A stretch of 5,758 nt of DNA from Clostridia bacterium (GCA_029256345.1 JAQSYC010000215.1:1-5758), one strand, 5' to 3'. Positions 1 to 5,592 are shown, counted from the first letter of the stretch. Translations and numbers: made by a program. Notes: generated by a model from the sequence alone, not told the origin.

Positions 1-78
1 CGTCTCTCTTTCAAGTCCTACTACATAACCTAGTATAATCGCTAATCCCAAACGGATGGGAATATCATATATCTGCAT
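1..78 (-). CDS. MgtC/SapB-family membrane protein, N-terminal fragment
   Basis: The gene runs off the left edge, and only its first 26 codons are present. The peptide begins MQIYDIPIRLGLAIILGY and continues VVGLERET. The pattern of an arginine-leucine start, a hydrophobic helix with spaced glycines, and then GLERE is the hallmark N-terminus of the MgtC/SapB family (inner-membrane proteins; MgtC itself is linked to growth in low magnesium and to virulence, but many homologues have no known role). The ATG at 78 is preceded by AGAGGAG at 89-95, ten bases away; a GTG at 81 lies seven bases from the same site and could be the true start, adding one residue. The gene is divergent from the acyltransferase at 351. 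The family call rests on a short but characteristic segment; which MgtC subtype it is cannot be told. Confidence 0.72.
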   Translation of the reverse strand, partial: MQIYDIPIRLGLAIILGYVVGLERET

Positions 79-111
79 CACTTTTTAGCTCCTCTATTTA
101 CATGACTTTAT

Positions 112-117
112 ATTATA
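112..117 (-). promoter_or_regulatory. Possible -10 element for the MgtC-family gene
   Basis: The minus strand reads TATAAT here, a perfect -10 hexamer. Transcription would start near 105, just upstream of the ribosome binding site at 89-95. No convincing -35 hexamer lies 16-18 bases upstream, and there is no TGn extension, so the call is tentative. Confidence 0.33.
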
Positions 118-288
118 GATATGCAAAATCCGTCTATTTTATTTTGCCTCCAAAGTCAGATAACAATCTTTATATGATTTCCTTTGCTGTCTGTCACATC
201 TACTACTACCAATCCTCTATAGTCTTTAATCATAAATTTATTTTCGCACACAAGCTTTTTATTAAGTACTTTTCAAGCAGATAATGGA

Positions 289-317
289 TTTACTTCACTT
301 TATAATTATGCTATAGT
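289..317 (+). promoter_or_regulatory. Promoter of the acyltransferase gene
   Basis: A sigma-A-type promoter with -35 TTTACT (289-294, 4 of 6 consensus), a 17-base spacer and -10 TATAGT (312-317, 5 of 6). The -10 is preceded directly by TGC (309-311), giving an extended -10. Transcription would begin near 324, leaving a short leader before GAGGGGG (339-345) and the ATG at 351. A second TATAAT at 301-306 has no matching -35. Confidence 0.55.
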
Positions 318-350
318 TTAAATAATTTAAATCAAAATGAGGGGGTTTTT

Positions 351-1508
351 ATGGGAGCTACTCCAAAAGAAAGATATTTATATATAGATTATCTCAGACT
401 ACTTGTGATTATTCTTGTGATTATGATTCATTTGGCATGTACATACAGTGGCATTGGCAGCTGGTATTATTATGAAGATCGATCCATGGGTACCCTATCC
501 ACTATTTTATTTGGTGTTTTTCAAAGTTTTACACAGGCTTATTTTATGGGATTTATGTTTTTACTCTCAGGTTTCTTTATACCCGCTTCCTATAAAAGGA
601 GGGGGATTGGAAAATTTATAAAGGACAGAGCTATTCGCTTAGGTATTCCCGCATTGCTTTATATGTTGATTATTCATCCCGTAATTGTTTATATTATTTT
701 AGGTGATTACTATCAAGTTGATCGTACAATGTTTTTTAAAAACTATTTACAAAGACTCCTTACGCTTAATTTTTTATCTGATTCCGGGCCTCTATGGTTT
801 GCCGTTGCACTTCTTATCTTTTCTATTATTTACAGCCTTATAAAGTATTTTTCTAAAGACACAGATAAAAACTCGCCCAAAGCTCTTCCTTCTTTTAAAT
901 CTATTTGTTTTTTTATAGGTGTTATGGGAAGTATCACTTTTGCAATCAGAATCTTCCAACCTATAGGCACGGATATTTTGAACATGCAGTTGTGTTTTTT
1001 TACCCAATATATCCTATTTTTTATGATAGGCATCAAAGCCTATGAACAAGATTGGTTTAAGCAAATCCATTTTTCCTGGGGAATGAACTGGCTAAAAGCA
1101 GCTCTTATAGGTGGCCCTTTACTATTGTTTGGGTTATTTATAGGAACTGGAGCTGCCTCTAGAGGTATAGATGCCTTTGACAGTGCCATGGGCGGAATGC
1201 ACCTGGCAAGCCTCATTTATTCTCTTTGGGAATCCTTTATAGCTGTTGCTATGTCTATAGGACTTATCGCCCTGTTTAAAGAAAAATTAAACAGGCCTAT
1301 CAAAAGTCTGCAATATTTATCTCATAGTGGTTTTGCTGTATATGTTTTTCATGCACCTATTATTATTTATCTGTCCTATATCCTAATGAGTTGGATCTTA
1401 CCACCATTTATTAAATTCCTTGTCCTGCTTATAATAAGTGTGCCAATCTGCTTCTTGATATCACACTTTATCTTACTCAAAATACCGCTATTTAAAAAAG
1501 TCCTTTAA
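351..1508 (+). CDS. Acyltransferase family 3 (AT3) integral membrane protein
   Basis: A 385-residue multi-pass membrane protein with about ten hydrophobic helices, the usual size and shape of acyltransferase-3 (PF01757) proteins, which move acyl groups onto cell-surface sugars or lipids across the membrane. Family marks in order: the first helix with YIDYLRLLVI at 11-20 and its conserved histidine H27; the MFLLSGFF segment at 69-76; the cytoplasmic basic stretch FIKDRAIRLGIP at 89-100; GPLWF at 146-150 opening another helix; and YVFHAPIII at 331-339 near the C-terminus. The layout recalls the OpgC/MdoC-like branch, but substrate and donor cannot be read from the sequence. The start is supported by GAGGGGG six bases upstream. 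It is transcribed alone and converges on the sigma/DUF4179 operon; the stop codon lies inside the shared terminator hairpin. The family call is firm and the substrate is unknown. Confidence 0.88.
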   Translation: MGATPKERYLYIDYLRLLVIILVIMIHLACTYSGIGSWYYYEDRSMGTLSTILFGVFQSFTQAYFMGFMFLLSGFFIPASYKRRGIGKFIKDRAIRLGIPALLYMLIIHPVIVYIILGDYYQVDRTMFFKNYLQRLLTLNFLSDSGPLWFAVALLIFSIIYSLIKYFSKDTDKNSPKALPSFKSICFFIGVMGSITFAIRIFQPIGTDILNMQLCFFTQYILFFMIGIKAYEQDWFKQIHFSWGMNWLKAALIGGPLLLFGLFIGTGAASRGIDAFDSAMGGMHLASLIYSLWESFIAVAMSIGLIALFKEKLNRPIKSLQYLSHSGFAVYVFHAPIIIYLSYILMSWILPPFIKFLVLLIISVPICFLISHFILLKIPLFKKVL

Positions 1509-1523
1509 TCTAAAAGGACTTTT
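1494..1523. terminator. Bidirectional intrinsic terminator between convergent genes
   Basis: AAAAGTCCTTT (1496-1506) and AAAGGACTTTT (1513-1523) form a perfect 11-bp stem with a 6-base loop. The acyltransferase TAA stop (1506-1508) and its last codons lie inside the hairpin. On the minus strand the stem ends in a run of six T residues (complement of 1494-1499), so it also ends the DUF4179 operon. The restored DUF4179 stop at 1528-1530 would lie only four bases before it. Confidence 0.8.
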
Positions 1524-1527
1524 CCCT

Positions 1528-1634
1528 CTATTTTACGGGTAACTCAATCACCCCATCAACAGCCTGCAAATAACTTATACTTTTTACATCAAGTTTATAG
1601 TTTTCTCCTACACCATCAAATTTTAGCGTTCGGG
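1528..1634 (-). pseudogene. Displaced C-terminal coding segment of the DUF4179 gene
   Basis: This stretch is open in the minus-strand frame one base off from the upstream DUF4179 reading frame. From position 1632 downward it reads RTLKFDGVGENYKLDV followed by KSISYLQAVDGVIELPVK and a TAG stop at 1528-1530, 34 residues in all. The composition (alternating beta-strand residues, ending in a short charged strand) fits the C-terminal end of such extracellular domains. Removing one G from the GGG at 1632-1634 (plus strand) joins it to the upstream frame as ENRTLKFDG, giving a 422-residue protein that ends right before the terminator. I read this as the original C-terminus separated by a one-base insertion or a sequencing error. 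Confidence 0.72.
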
Positions 1635-2797
1635 TTTTCATAACTACCTTCAATGGTCTGATTTAACTCTATTTTTTCTTCTTCAGCTAGCAGATATACT
1701 CTTGTTAGCACTGTGTCTTCATCGGATGTAATATTAACAAAAGTATTACCCCCAGATTGATATATTTTATTGATAACAATTTCCTGTTCCTGAATATGAA
1801 CTGTTTGTGCCGCACCTTTATCTAAAGTAATTACTTGATTGACATCATAATCTGCTAAAAACCGTATATCTTCTAATCGTAGGCTTTTTAAATCCTGTGG
1901 CAATGCGTCATAGTCACAATGAAAAGCGATACCATTCATATCCGTTCTCATGCCACCGCCTTGCTTTTCCACTTCTTTATCATTGGCAATAAGTTTCAAT
2001 TGAACCTGTTTTAACCTTAACCTTTCACCAGCTATTTGGTCTTGTGCCAATTCCCATATGTTTTGGATACTTCCCTTTAAGACTGTTTTTGTAGGGGAGG
2101 CTAAAAGAGACTTGAAACGTATTTTACTCTTCCCGACTTTCACGGTTTGATTAATACTCGTTTTTAAGATGTTTTCCATAGCCTCTTCTCTGTCTATTTT
2201 AAAAGTGATTTTGCCCTCTTCCATCTTACCATCTTCATGTATTCTATAACTTAGCTCCAGTTTTTTTTCAAGAAAGTGCGGCGCTTCAAAGCTTTGTACA
2301 CCTTTCAGTACCGTATTGGTGTCATTTCTAATCCCTTGACCGCTCTCAGGTGCATATTGCCTGAGGAATCCTTTTAAACTAAACATTGGCATCATTTCAT
2401 CAGCCTTGCCTGCCGGTGCTTCTATTGTATAAAATACTAATAACTGACTTTCATCTAACATAATCCCATCTACCAGAATGGCTACTCCATTTTCAAATAT
2501 ATATTTTTCATTAATAATTTGTCCTCTTCCCAGTTCATTAAGCTGTTTTAATGTGCCATTCATCACATCATTGTACCCTATTATTTTTTTACTATAAAAG
2601 GCCAAACTATCAAAATTGTACCCTATGAGTAAAATAACGAGACAAGCGGCAGCCACCTTCCCTATCCCATATTTTTTCTTTTTAATGACTGCTTTATGAT
2701 CTAGCGCCTTTCTCAGTCTTTCTTCAAGCTCTTCTGGGATCTCTATGTTTTTTAAATCATTTTTTTCCTCTCTAAAAATACTTTCAAATTCATTCAT
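1616..2797 (-). CDS. DUF4179 membrane protein, probable anti-sigma factor (3'-frameshifted)
   Basis: As it stands the gene codes for 393 residues: a soluble N-terminal part (1-40, acidic then basic), one membrane helix at about 44-60 (GIGKVAAACLVILLIGY), and a large extracytoplasmic beta-rich region. The segment just after the helix (SLAFYSKKIIGYNDVMNGTL and on) has the look of DUF4179, and the later part resembles DUF5643. Such genes typically follow an ECF sigma gene, so the protein is probably the membrane anchor that holds the sigma factor; this is inferred from gene order and topology. The start chosen is ATG at 2797, not the upstream ATG at 2839, because GGAGGTG (2804-2810) lies six bases before it. 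It overlaps the sigma stop by eight bases, suggesting coupled translation. The reading frame breaks after N388 and stops early at 1616-1618; see the displaced segment at 1528-1634. Confidence 0.8.
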   Translation of the reverse strand: MNEFESIFREEKNDLKNIEIPEELEERLRKALDHKAVIKKKKYGIGKVAAACLVILLIGYNFDSLAFYSKKIIGYNDVMNGTLKQLNELGRGQIINEKYIFENGVAILVDGIMLDESQLLVFYTIEAPAGKADEMMPMFSLKGFLRQYAPESGQGIRNDTNTVLKGVQSFEAPHFLEKKLELSYRIHEDGKMEEGKITFKIDREEAMENILKTSINQTVKVGKSKIRFKSLLASPTKTVLKGSIQNIWELAQDQIAGERLRLKQVQLKLIANDKEVEKQGGGMRTDMNGIAFHCDYDALPQDLKSLRLEDIRFLADYDVNQVITLDKGAAQTVHIQEQEIVINKIYQSGGNTFVNITSDEDTVLTRVYLLAEEEKIELNQTIEGSYENPNAKI

Positions 2798-3311
2798 GAT
2801 GCTCACCTCCAAATTTTTTCTGCAAAATATCCATTCCATAATATAGCCTTGACTTAACTGTTCCTAAGGGTATTTTTAATAGGTTTGCTATGGACTGATA
2901 ATCTAGGTCTAATAAATACCTCAGCCTTATGATTTCTTGGTGGGTTTCTTGGAGTTCTGATAAGTACGCATCTAACACTATCTTATTATCTTTTTCTTCA
3001 AGATTATCTTGATAAGACTGCTCTTTAATCGTATCTATTGAAACCATCCGATTTCGTTCTCTAAGTACTTTTTTACAGCAATTCACCAAAATGGTTTTAC
3101 TCCAACTATAAAAAACTGCTTCATTCTTCAGGGCAGTAATATTTTCGTATACATTTACAATCATATCTTCCATGGCATCTAGTGCATCTTCTTTATTTTT
3201 TAGATAAACGTAGGCTAATTTATAATAATCGCTTTTTTGAGCCATAATGAGCTCGACAAGTGCCTCTTTTTCTCCCTTTTTTGCCCGCTTTACCCATAGC
3301 TTGATTTCCAT
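2790..3311 (-). CDS. ECF-type RNA polymerase sigma factor
   Basis: A 173-residue sigma-70 family protein of ECF size, with only regions 2 and 4. Region 2 spans about 5-90: YKLAYVYLKNKEDALDAMED (30-49) is the core-binding helix pair, and FYSWSKTILVNCCKKVLRER (67-86) is the -10 recognition part. Region 4 spans about 113-166, with the helix-turn-helix DYQSIANLLKIPLGTVKSRL (137-156) that reads the -35 element. The core-binding motif is somewhat degenerate (MEDMIVNVYENI where many ECF factors have QETFLKAY-like sequence). GAGAGGTG at 3317-3324 precedes the ATG. It is the first gene of a two-gene operon; the last codons GGEHHE contain the ribosome binding site of the DUF4179 partner. I infer that it is released from that partner by an envelope signal and directs a small regulon; neither signal nor targets can be seen. 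Confidence 0.87.
   Translation of the reverse strand: MEIKLWVKRAKKGEKEALVELIMAQKSDYYKLAYVYLKNKEDALDAMEDMIVNVYENITALKNEAVFYSWSKTILVNCCKKVLRERNRMVSIDTIKEQSYQDNLEEKDNKIVLDAYLSELQETHQEIIRLRYLLDLDYQSIANLLKIPLGTVKSRLYYGMDILQKKFGGEHHE
2804..2810 (-). promoter_or_regulatory. Ribosome binding site deciding the DUF4179 start
   Basis: GGAGGTG on the minus strand, inside the last codons of the sigma gene (those for Gly-Gly-Glu) and six bases before the ATG at 2797. It argues against the in-frame ATG at 2839. The genes overlap by eight bases (ATGAATGA), so ribosomes ending the sigma gene could restart directly. Confidence 0.75.
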
Positions 3312-3395
3312 CTCTGCACCTCTCTTTCATCTATAAGAGTTACAAGTCCTCTAAAAAGTTCAATCTATTTCAAATAAATTTTTTCTATTTTCTAT

Positions 3396-3401
3396 AGTAT
3401 A
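3396..3401 (-). promoter_or_regulatory. Candidate -10 element for the sigma/DUF4179 operon
   Basis: The minus strand reads TATACT (5 of 6 consensus), about 75 bases before the ribosome binding site, in the AT-rich gap between the bioB terminator and the sigma gene. The best -35 at 17 bases is TGGATT, a poor match. I also looked for an ECF-type promoter (an AAC-containing -35 and a CGTC-like -10): TTGAAC occurs twice in this gap on the minus strand, but without a clear -10 partner, so self-regulation is neither shown nor excluded. Confidence 0.25.
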
Positions 3402-3479
3402 CCTATCTGCAAATTTAAAATCCATCTTTCTTCTAGATAACGTTCAAGAGATTCTATGGGCTTATGGCTACAGTATACC

Positions 3480-3522
3480 GAAAAAGAGGAAGCTGCCCAG
3501 TGGTGGCTGCCTCCTCTTTTTC
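3480..3522 (-). terminator. Intrinsic terminator of bioB
   Basis: GAAAAAGAGGA (3480-3490) pairs with TCCTCTTTTTC (3512-3522) as an 11-bp stem, continued inside by GC (3492-3493 with 3509-3510) and GCC/GGC (3495-3497 with 3505-3507) across single mismatches, with a 7-base loop. It begins ten bases past the bioB stop and has a T-rich arm in both directions, so it could also stop plus-strand transcription. Confidence 0.85.
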
Positions 3523-3532
3523 AATATGCTGA

Positions 3533-4510
3533 CTAATAGCTAAGTCCTAAGTCTGTAATCATTTCTAAGTCTTCCAAAGTGCCCTGACCTTCGGTCGTAA
3601 GGTAATTACCGGTCAGCATGCCATTTATACCCGCAACAAGCCCCAATGCCTGAAGGCTTCGCAAATTCACCTCTCTGCCTCCAGCAAATCTGATATTTGT
3701 TTGTGGCAATACTAATCTAAACATTGCCATAGTTCTTATGATTTCTAAAGGCGAAAGCATCTTTGCATCTTCTAAAGGCGTACCTTTGATAGGATTTAAT
3801 ACATTCAGCGGGATTGAATCCACCCCTAGTTCCTTAAGAATAAAAGCAAACTCTACCCTTTGAGCAAAAGTCTCACCCATCCCCATTATACCTCCGCAGC
3901 ATACTTCCATTCCAGCTGATTTAACGGCTTTAAGCGTCTCTTTACGTTCTTCATAGCTATGAGTAGAAACAATCTGAGAAAAAAAGCTCTCTGCTGCTTC
4001 TAGGTTATGATTATATCGTGTAACCCCTGCTTCTCTGAGAGCCTTAGCTTCATTTACACCAATAACCCCTAGACAGGCACACAGCTGCAATTTTGTCTCG
4101 GCTCTTAGCTTTCTAAAGATATCCAGCAAAGCTATAAACTCCGGATCCTCCAAACTATATCCTCTGCCACTGGTTACAATATCAAAACGGTGAATACCTG
4201 CTTTTTCTGCCTCTCTCGCCCTTTTTAGAATATCCTCTCCATCAAAATTAACCTGTACTTTTGAAGTCGTTTGATGATGTGCAGACTGTGAACAAAATGC
4301 ACAATTTTCTTTACACCCTCCCGTACGGGCACTGACAATAGAACAAAGATCCACTCTATTTCCTTGATACACCTCCCGAATCTTAGAAGCGTAAGCTGAA
4401 AGAAAATAGATATCAGCTCCTCTAACTTTCTCCAAAGTCAATACTTCTTTTTTATTGATTTCGTTTCCTAATAAGATTTTTTCCCCTAATTCTGCTATGT
4501 ACCGATGCAT
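3533..4510 (-). CDS. bioB: Biotin synthase (radical SAM)
   Basis: BioB makes biotin from dethiobiotin by radical chemistry, inserting sulfur from an auxiliary iron-sulfur cluster; it is a soluble cytoplasmic enzyme. The 325-residue length is normal for the family. The radical SAM motif C66-x3-C70-x2-C73 is followed by SQS; YNHNLEAA (166-173) and IRFAGGRE (273-280, with the arginine matching the cluster-binding arginine of E. coli BioB) are strongly typical. C144 and C204 match E. coli auxiliary-cluster ligands Cys128 and Cys188, but the position of Cys97 is Asp110 (in HRFDIVTSGRG), and extra cysteines C146 and C205 occur beside the other two. The ATG at 4510 is chosen because GGGAGG lies six bases upstream; the ATG at 4597 falls at the transcript's very 5' end, within the operator. 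It is a single-gene unit under a BirA-operator promoter, with its own terminator. Biotin synthase identity is near certain. Confidence 0.96.
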   Translation of the reverse strand: MHRYIAELGEKILLGNEINKKEVLTLEKVRGADIYFLSAYASKIREVYQGNRVDLCSIVSARTGGCKENCAFCSQSAHHQTTSKVQVNFDGEDILKRAREAEKAGIHRFDIVTSGRGYSLEDPEFIALLDIFRKLRAETKLQLCACLGVIGVNEAKALREAGVTRYNHNLEAAESFFSQIVSTHSYEERKETLKAVKSAGMEVCCGGIMGMGETFAQRVEFAFILKELGVDSIPLNVLNPIKGTPLEDAKMLSPLEIIRTMAMFRLVLPQTNIRFAGGREVNLRSLQALGLVAGINGMLTGNYLTTEGQGTLEDLEMITDLGLSY

Positions 4511-4516
4511 AACTGA

Positions 4517-4522
4517 CCTCCC
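4517..4522 (-). promoter_or_regulatory. Ribosome binding site deciding the bioB start
   Basis: GGGAGG on the minus strand, six bases before the ATG at 4510. It fixes the start at MHRYIAEL and excludes the longer reading that begins at 4597, whose extra 29 residues are not family-like. Confidence 0.8.
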
Positions 4523-4574
4523 ATTATTTTTCGTATTCAAACCCACTACTATGAATGGATTCAGTGATTGCCAT

Positions 4575-4608
4575 ATTGTAAACTTTACTAATTTCACAAG
4601 TTAACATT
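4575..4608. promoter_or_regulatory. BirA-type biotin operator 1 (start-site proximal)
   Basis: ATTGTAAAC (4575-4583), 16 bases, GTTAACATT (4600-4608). This matches the known BirA operator form, TGTWAAC half-sites as an inverted repeat separated by 14-16 bases. It starts right after the bioB -10 element (4609-4614) and covers the predicted transcription start near 4602, so BirA bound with biotinyl-AMP would block initiation. Confidence 0.86.
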
Positions 4609-4637
4609 AGTATATCTAGCGTTTCTCATATTGTCAA
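4609..4637 (-). promoter_or_regulatory. bioB promoter
   Basis: On the minus strand, -35 TTGACA (4632-4637, perfect), a 17-base spacer, and -10 TATACT (4609-4614, 5 of 6). Transcription would start near 4602, giving a leader of about 92 bases before the ATG. The -35 lies within operator 2, and operator 1 begins next to the -10. Confidence 0.88.
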
Positions 4638-4663
4638 CTTCCTTTTATATAAAGGTTTACAAT
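4630..4663. promoter_or_regulatory. BirA-type biotin operator 2 (over the -35)
   Basis: ATTGTCAAC (4630-4638), 16 bases, GTTTACAAT (4655-4663). One half-site deviates (TGTCAAC for TGTAAAC), and that change lies within the TTGACA -35 hexamer, so it may be kept for promoter strength. The inverted repeat extends outward to 4623-4638 and 4655-4670 with 15 of 16 positions matching, longer than the operator core needs. Its centre is 55 bases from that of operator 1, about five helical turns. Confidence 0.82.
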
Positions 4664-4666
4664 ATG

Positions 4667-4710
4667 AGAATAAATAAAACCCGACAGCTCCATCAGGTTT
4701 TATTTATTCT
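4667..4710 (-). terminator. Intrinsic terminator of the GNAT gene
   Basis: AGAATAAATAAAACC (4667-4681) pairs perfectly with GGTTTTATTTATTCT (4696-4710). Three more inner positions pair on the minus-strand RNA (one as U-G) but give a C-A mismatch on the plus strand, which points to use on the minus strand. The loop is eight bases (4685-4692) and the exit side is U-rich. It lies about 50 bases past the GNAT stop and overlaps the outer arm of operator 2 by four bases. Confidence 0.8.
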
Positions 4711-4760
4711 TTATAGATTTCCTTTTGATTTCGAAATAATGGATATGTAAATGTTTGTAC

Positions 4761-5408
4761 CTATTTTATTTCAATTTCACAGGCCGCAAATTTCCCAAAC
4801 TCGCGGTAGCCTAGTTTTTTATAACACCCTATAGCCTGTGAGTTATCAAGCCTTACATTAAGTCCTATGAACTTTATTTTTTCCCTAAGACTTTTTGATA
4901 ATGCTGCTGTTACCTCTTTGCCATATCCCCTTTTCCTATAGCTTGGATTTGTTGTTACATGGGCTACTGCAGCCACTTGATACTGCTCAGAATAAGCATG
5001 TATCCCCGCAAAGCTCACCAGTTCTTCATCAACATAGATCCCAAAGTTCTCATTTAATTTGACTAACTCATCATCCAGCCATGCCTCTGGATAGCTTACT
5101 GCGATCAACGCCTTAACAGCCTCTATAGTCTCAAATCCAATCCTTTTCGAACTGCCCGTATGCTGCGCATCTAACACATCGTAATCCGTTAGGCCCATAT
5201 TCATATAGTCTTCTAATTCTGAGATACTATCATTTGAAAATACTCTATCTAATGTCAGTCTATCTATATGCGTATAAAATTTTCTTGGAAGAAATTCCTT
5301 TATGGCTTTGACAAGTTCTCCATAAAATTGGTAAAGATAGTTATACCTATTCTTATCTTTCAAAAATTCATAAACAACATCCGTATCTTGAATGACTTTA
5401 ATCTCCAT
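4761..5408 (-). CDS. GNAT-family N-acetyltransferase (FR47-like)
   Basis: A 215-residue cytoplasmic protein whose C-terminal half (about 120-210) is a GNAT fold, which transfers an acetyl group from acetyl-CoA to an amine. Visible marks: GIYVDEELVSFAGIHAYS (123-140) as the central strands; the acetyl-CoA binding motif A, VTTNPSYRKRGYG (151-163), with R158-x-x-G161-x-G163; and LNVRLDNSQAIGCYKKLGY (183-201), the usual second motif with a conserved asparagine and tyrosine. The N-terminal half (1-110) is a helical and poorly conserved extension found in this FR47-like branch. The substrate is unknown. AAAGGGG lies about nine bases before the ATG. It is transcribed alone, with its own promoter and terminator, between the FAS1 gene and bioB; nothing ties it to biotin synthesis. 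Confidence 0.88.
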   Translation of the reverse strand: MEIKVIQDTDVVYEFLKDKNRYNYLYQFYGELVKAIKEFLPRKFYTHIDRLTLDRVFSNDSISELEDYMNMGLTDYDVLDAQHTGSSKRIGFETIEAVKALIAVSYPEAWLDDELVKLNENFGIYVDEELVSFAGIHAYSEQYQVAAVAHVTTNPSYRKRGYGKEVTAALSKSLREKIKFIGLNVRLDNSQAIGCYKKLGYREFGKFAACEIEIK

Positions 5409-5447
5409 ATCCTAGCGCCCCTTTATCCTATTTCGCATTCTTCTGCT

Positions 5448-5456
5448 ATTATAGCA
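5448..5456 (-). promoter_or_regulatory. Extended -10 promoter of the GNAT gene
   Basis: The minus strand reads TGCTATAAT: a perfect -10 with a TGn extension. No good -35 is present 17 bases upstream, which is common for extended -10 promoters. Transcription would start near 5441, giving a leader of about 32 bases. Confidence 0.6.
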
Positions 5457-5500
5457 TCTTATATAGAATTATCTTACCATATTTATTAAGTCTTGGTACA

Positions 5501-5556
5501 TTTAAAAACCGCAGTTTTTGGTGGTACGTTTAGCCGTAACATGATAACTGCGGTTT
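5501..5556 (-). terminator. Large-loop intrinsic terminator of the FAS1 gene
   Basis: AAACCGCAGTT (5506-5516) and AACTGCGGTTT (5546-5556) form a perfect 11-bp GC-containing stem, and the minus-strand exit continues as a five-T run (complement of 5504-5508). The 29-base loop is long but can hold a small inner hairpin (TACG 5525-5528 with CGTA 5535-5538). It starts 37 bases past the FAS1 stop. Confidence 0.7.
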
Positions 5557-5592
5557 GGGGAGGATTTTTCAAATCATTCCATCAGATACTGC

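Noticed and set aside
102..284. Plus-strand open frame of 60 codons upstream of the acyltransferase
   Set aside because: No ribosome binding site, composition typical of translated AT-rich noncoding DNA (many Tyr, Phe, Ile), and it runs towards the acyltransferase promoter.
792..1036. Two minus-strand open frames inside the acyltransferase gene
   Set aside because: Both are antisense to a well-supported membrane protein, have no ribosome binding site and resemble no family.
2798..2839. Longer DUF4179 start (ATG at 2839)
   Set aside because: It would overlap the sigma gene by 50 bases and lacks a ribosome binding site, while the ATG at 2797 has GGAGGTG at ideal spacing.
4511..4597. Longer bioB start (ATG at 4597)
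   Set aside because: It lies within biotin operator 1, only a few bases past the predicted transcription start, and the added residues do not resemble BioB.
4511..4602. Possible riboswitch in the 92-base bioB leader
   Set aside because: I see no strong stem-terminator or shielded ribosome binding site; control is explained by the BirA operators.
5268..5489. Plus-strand open frame of 73 codons overlapping the GNAT gene start
   Set aside because: It is antisense to the GNAT N-terminus and its promoter; no ribosome binding site and no recognisable motif.
5494..5532. Near-direct repeat TGGTACATTTA / TGGTACGTTTA (5494-5504 and 5522-5532)
   Set aside because: Only two 11-base copies with one mismatch, partly inside the terminator; too little to call a functional repeat.
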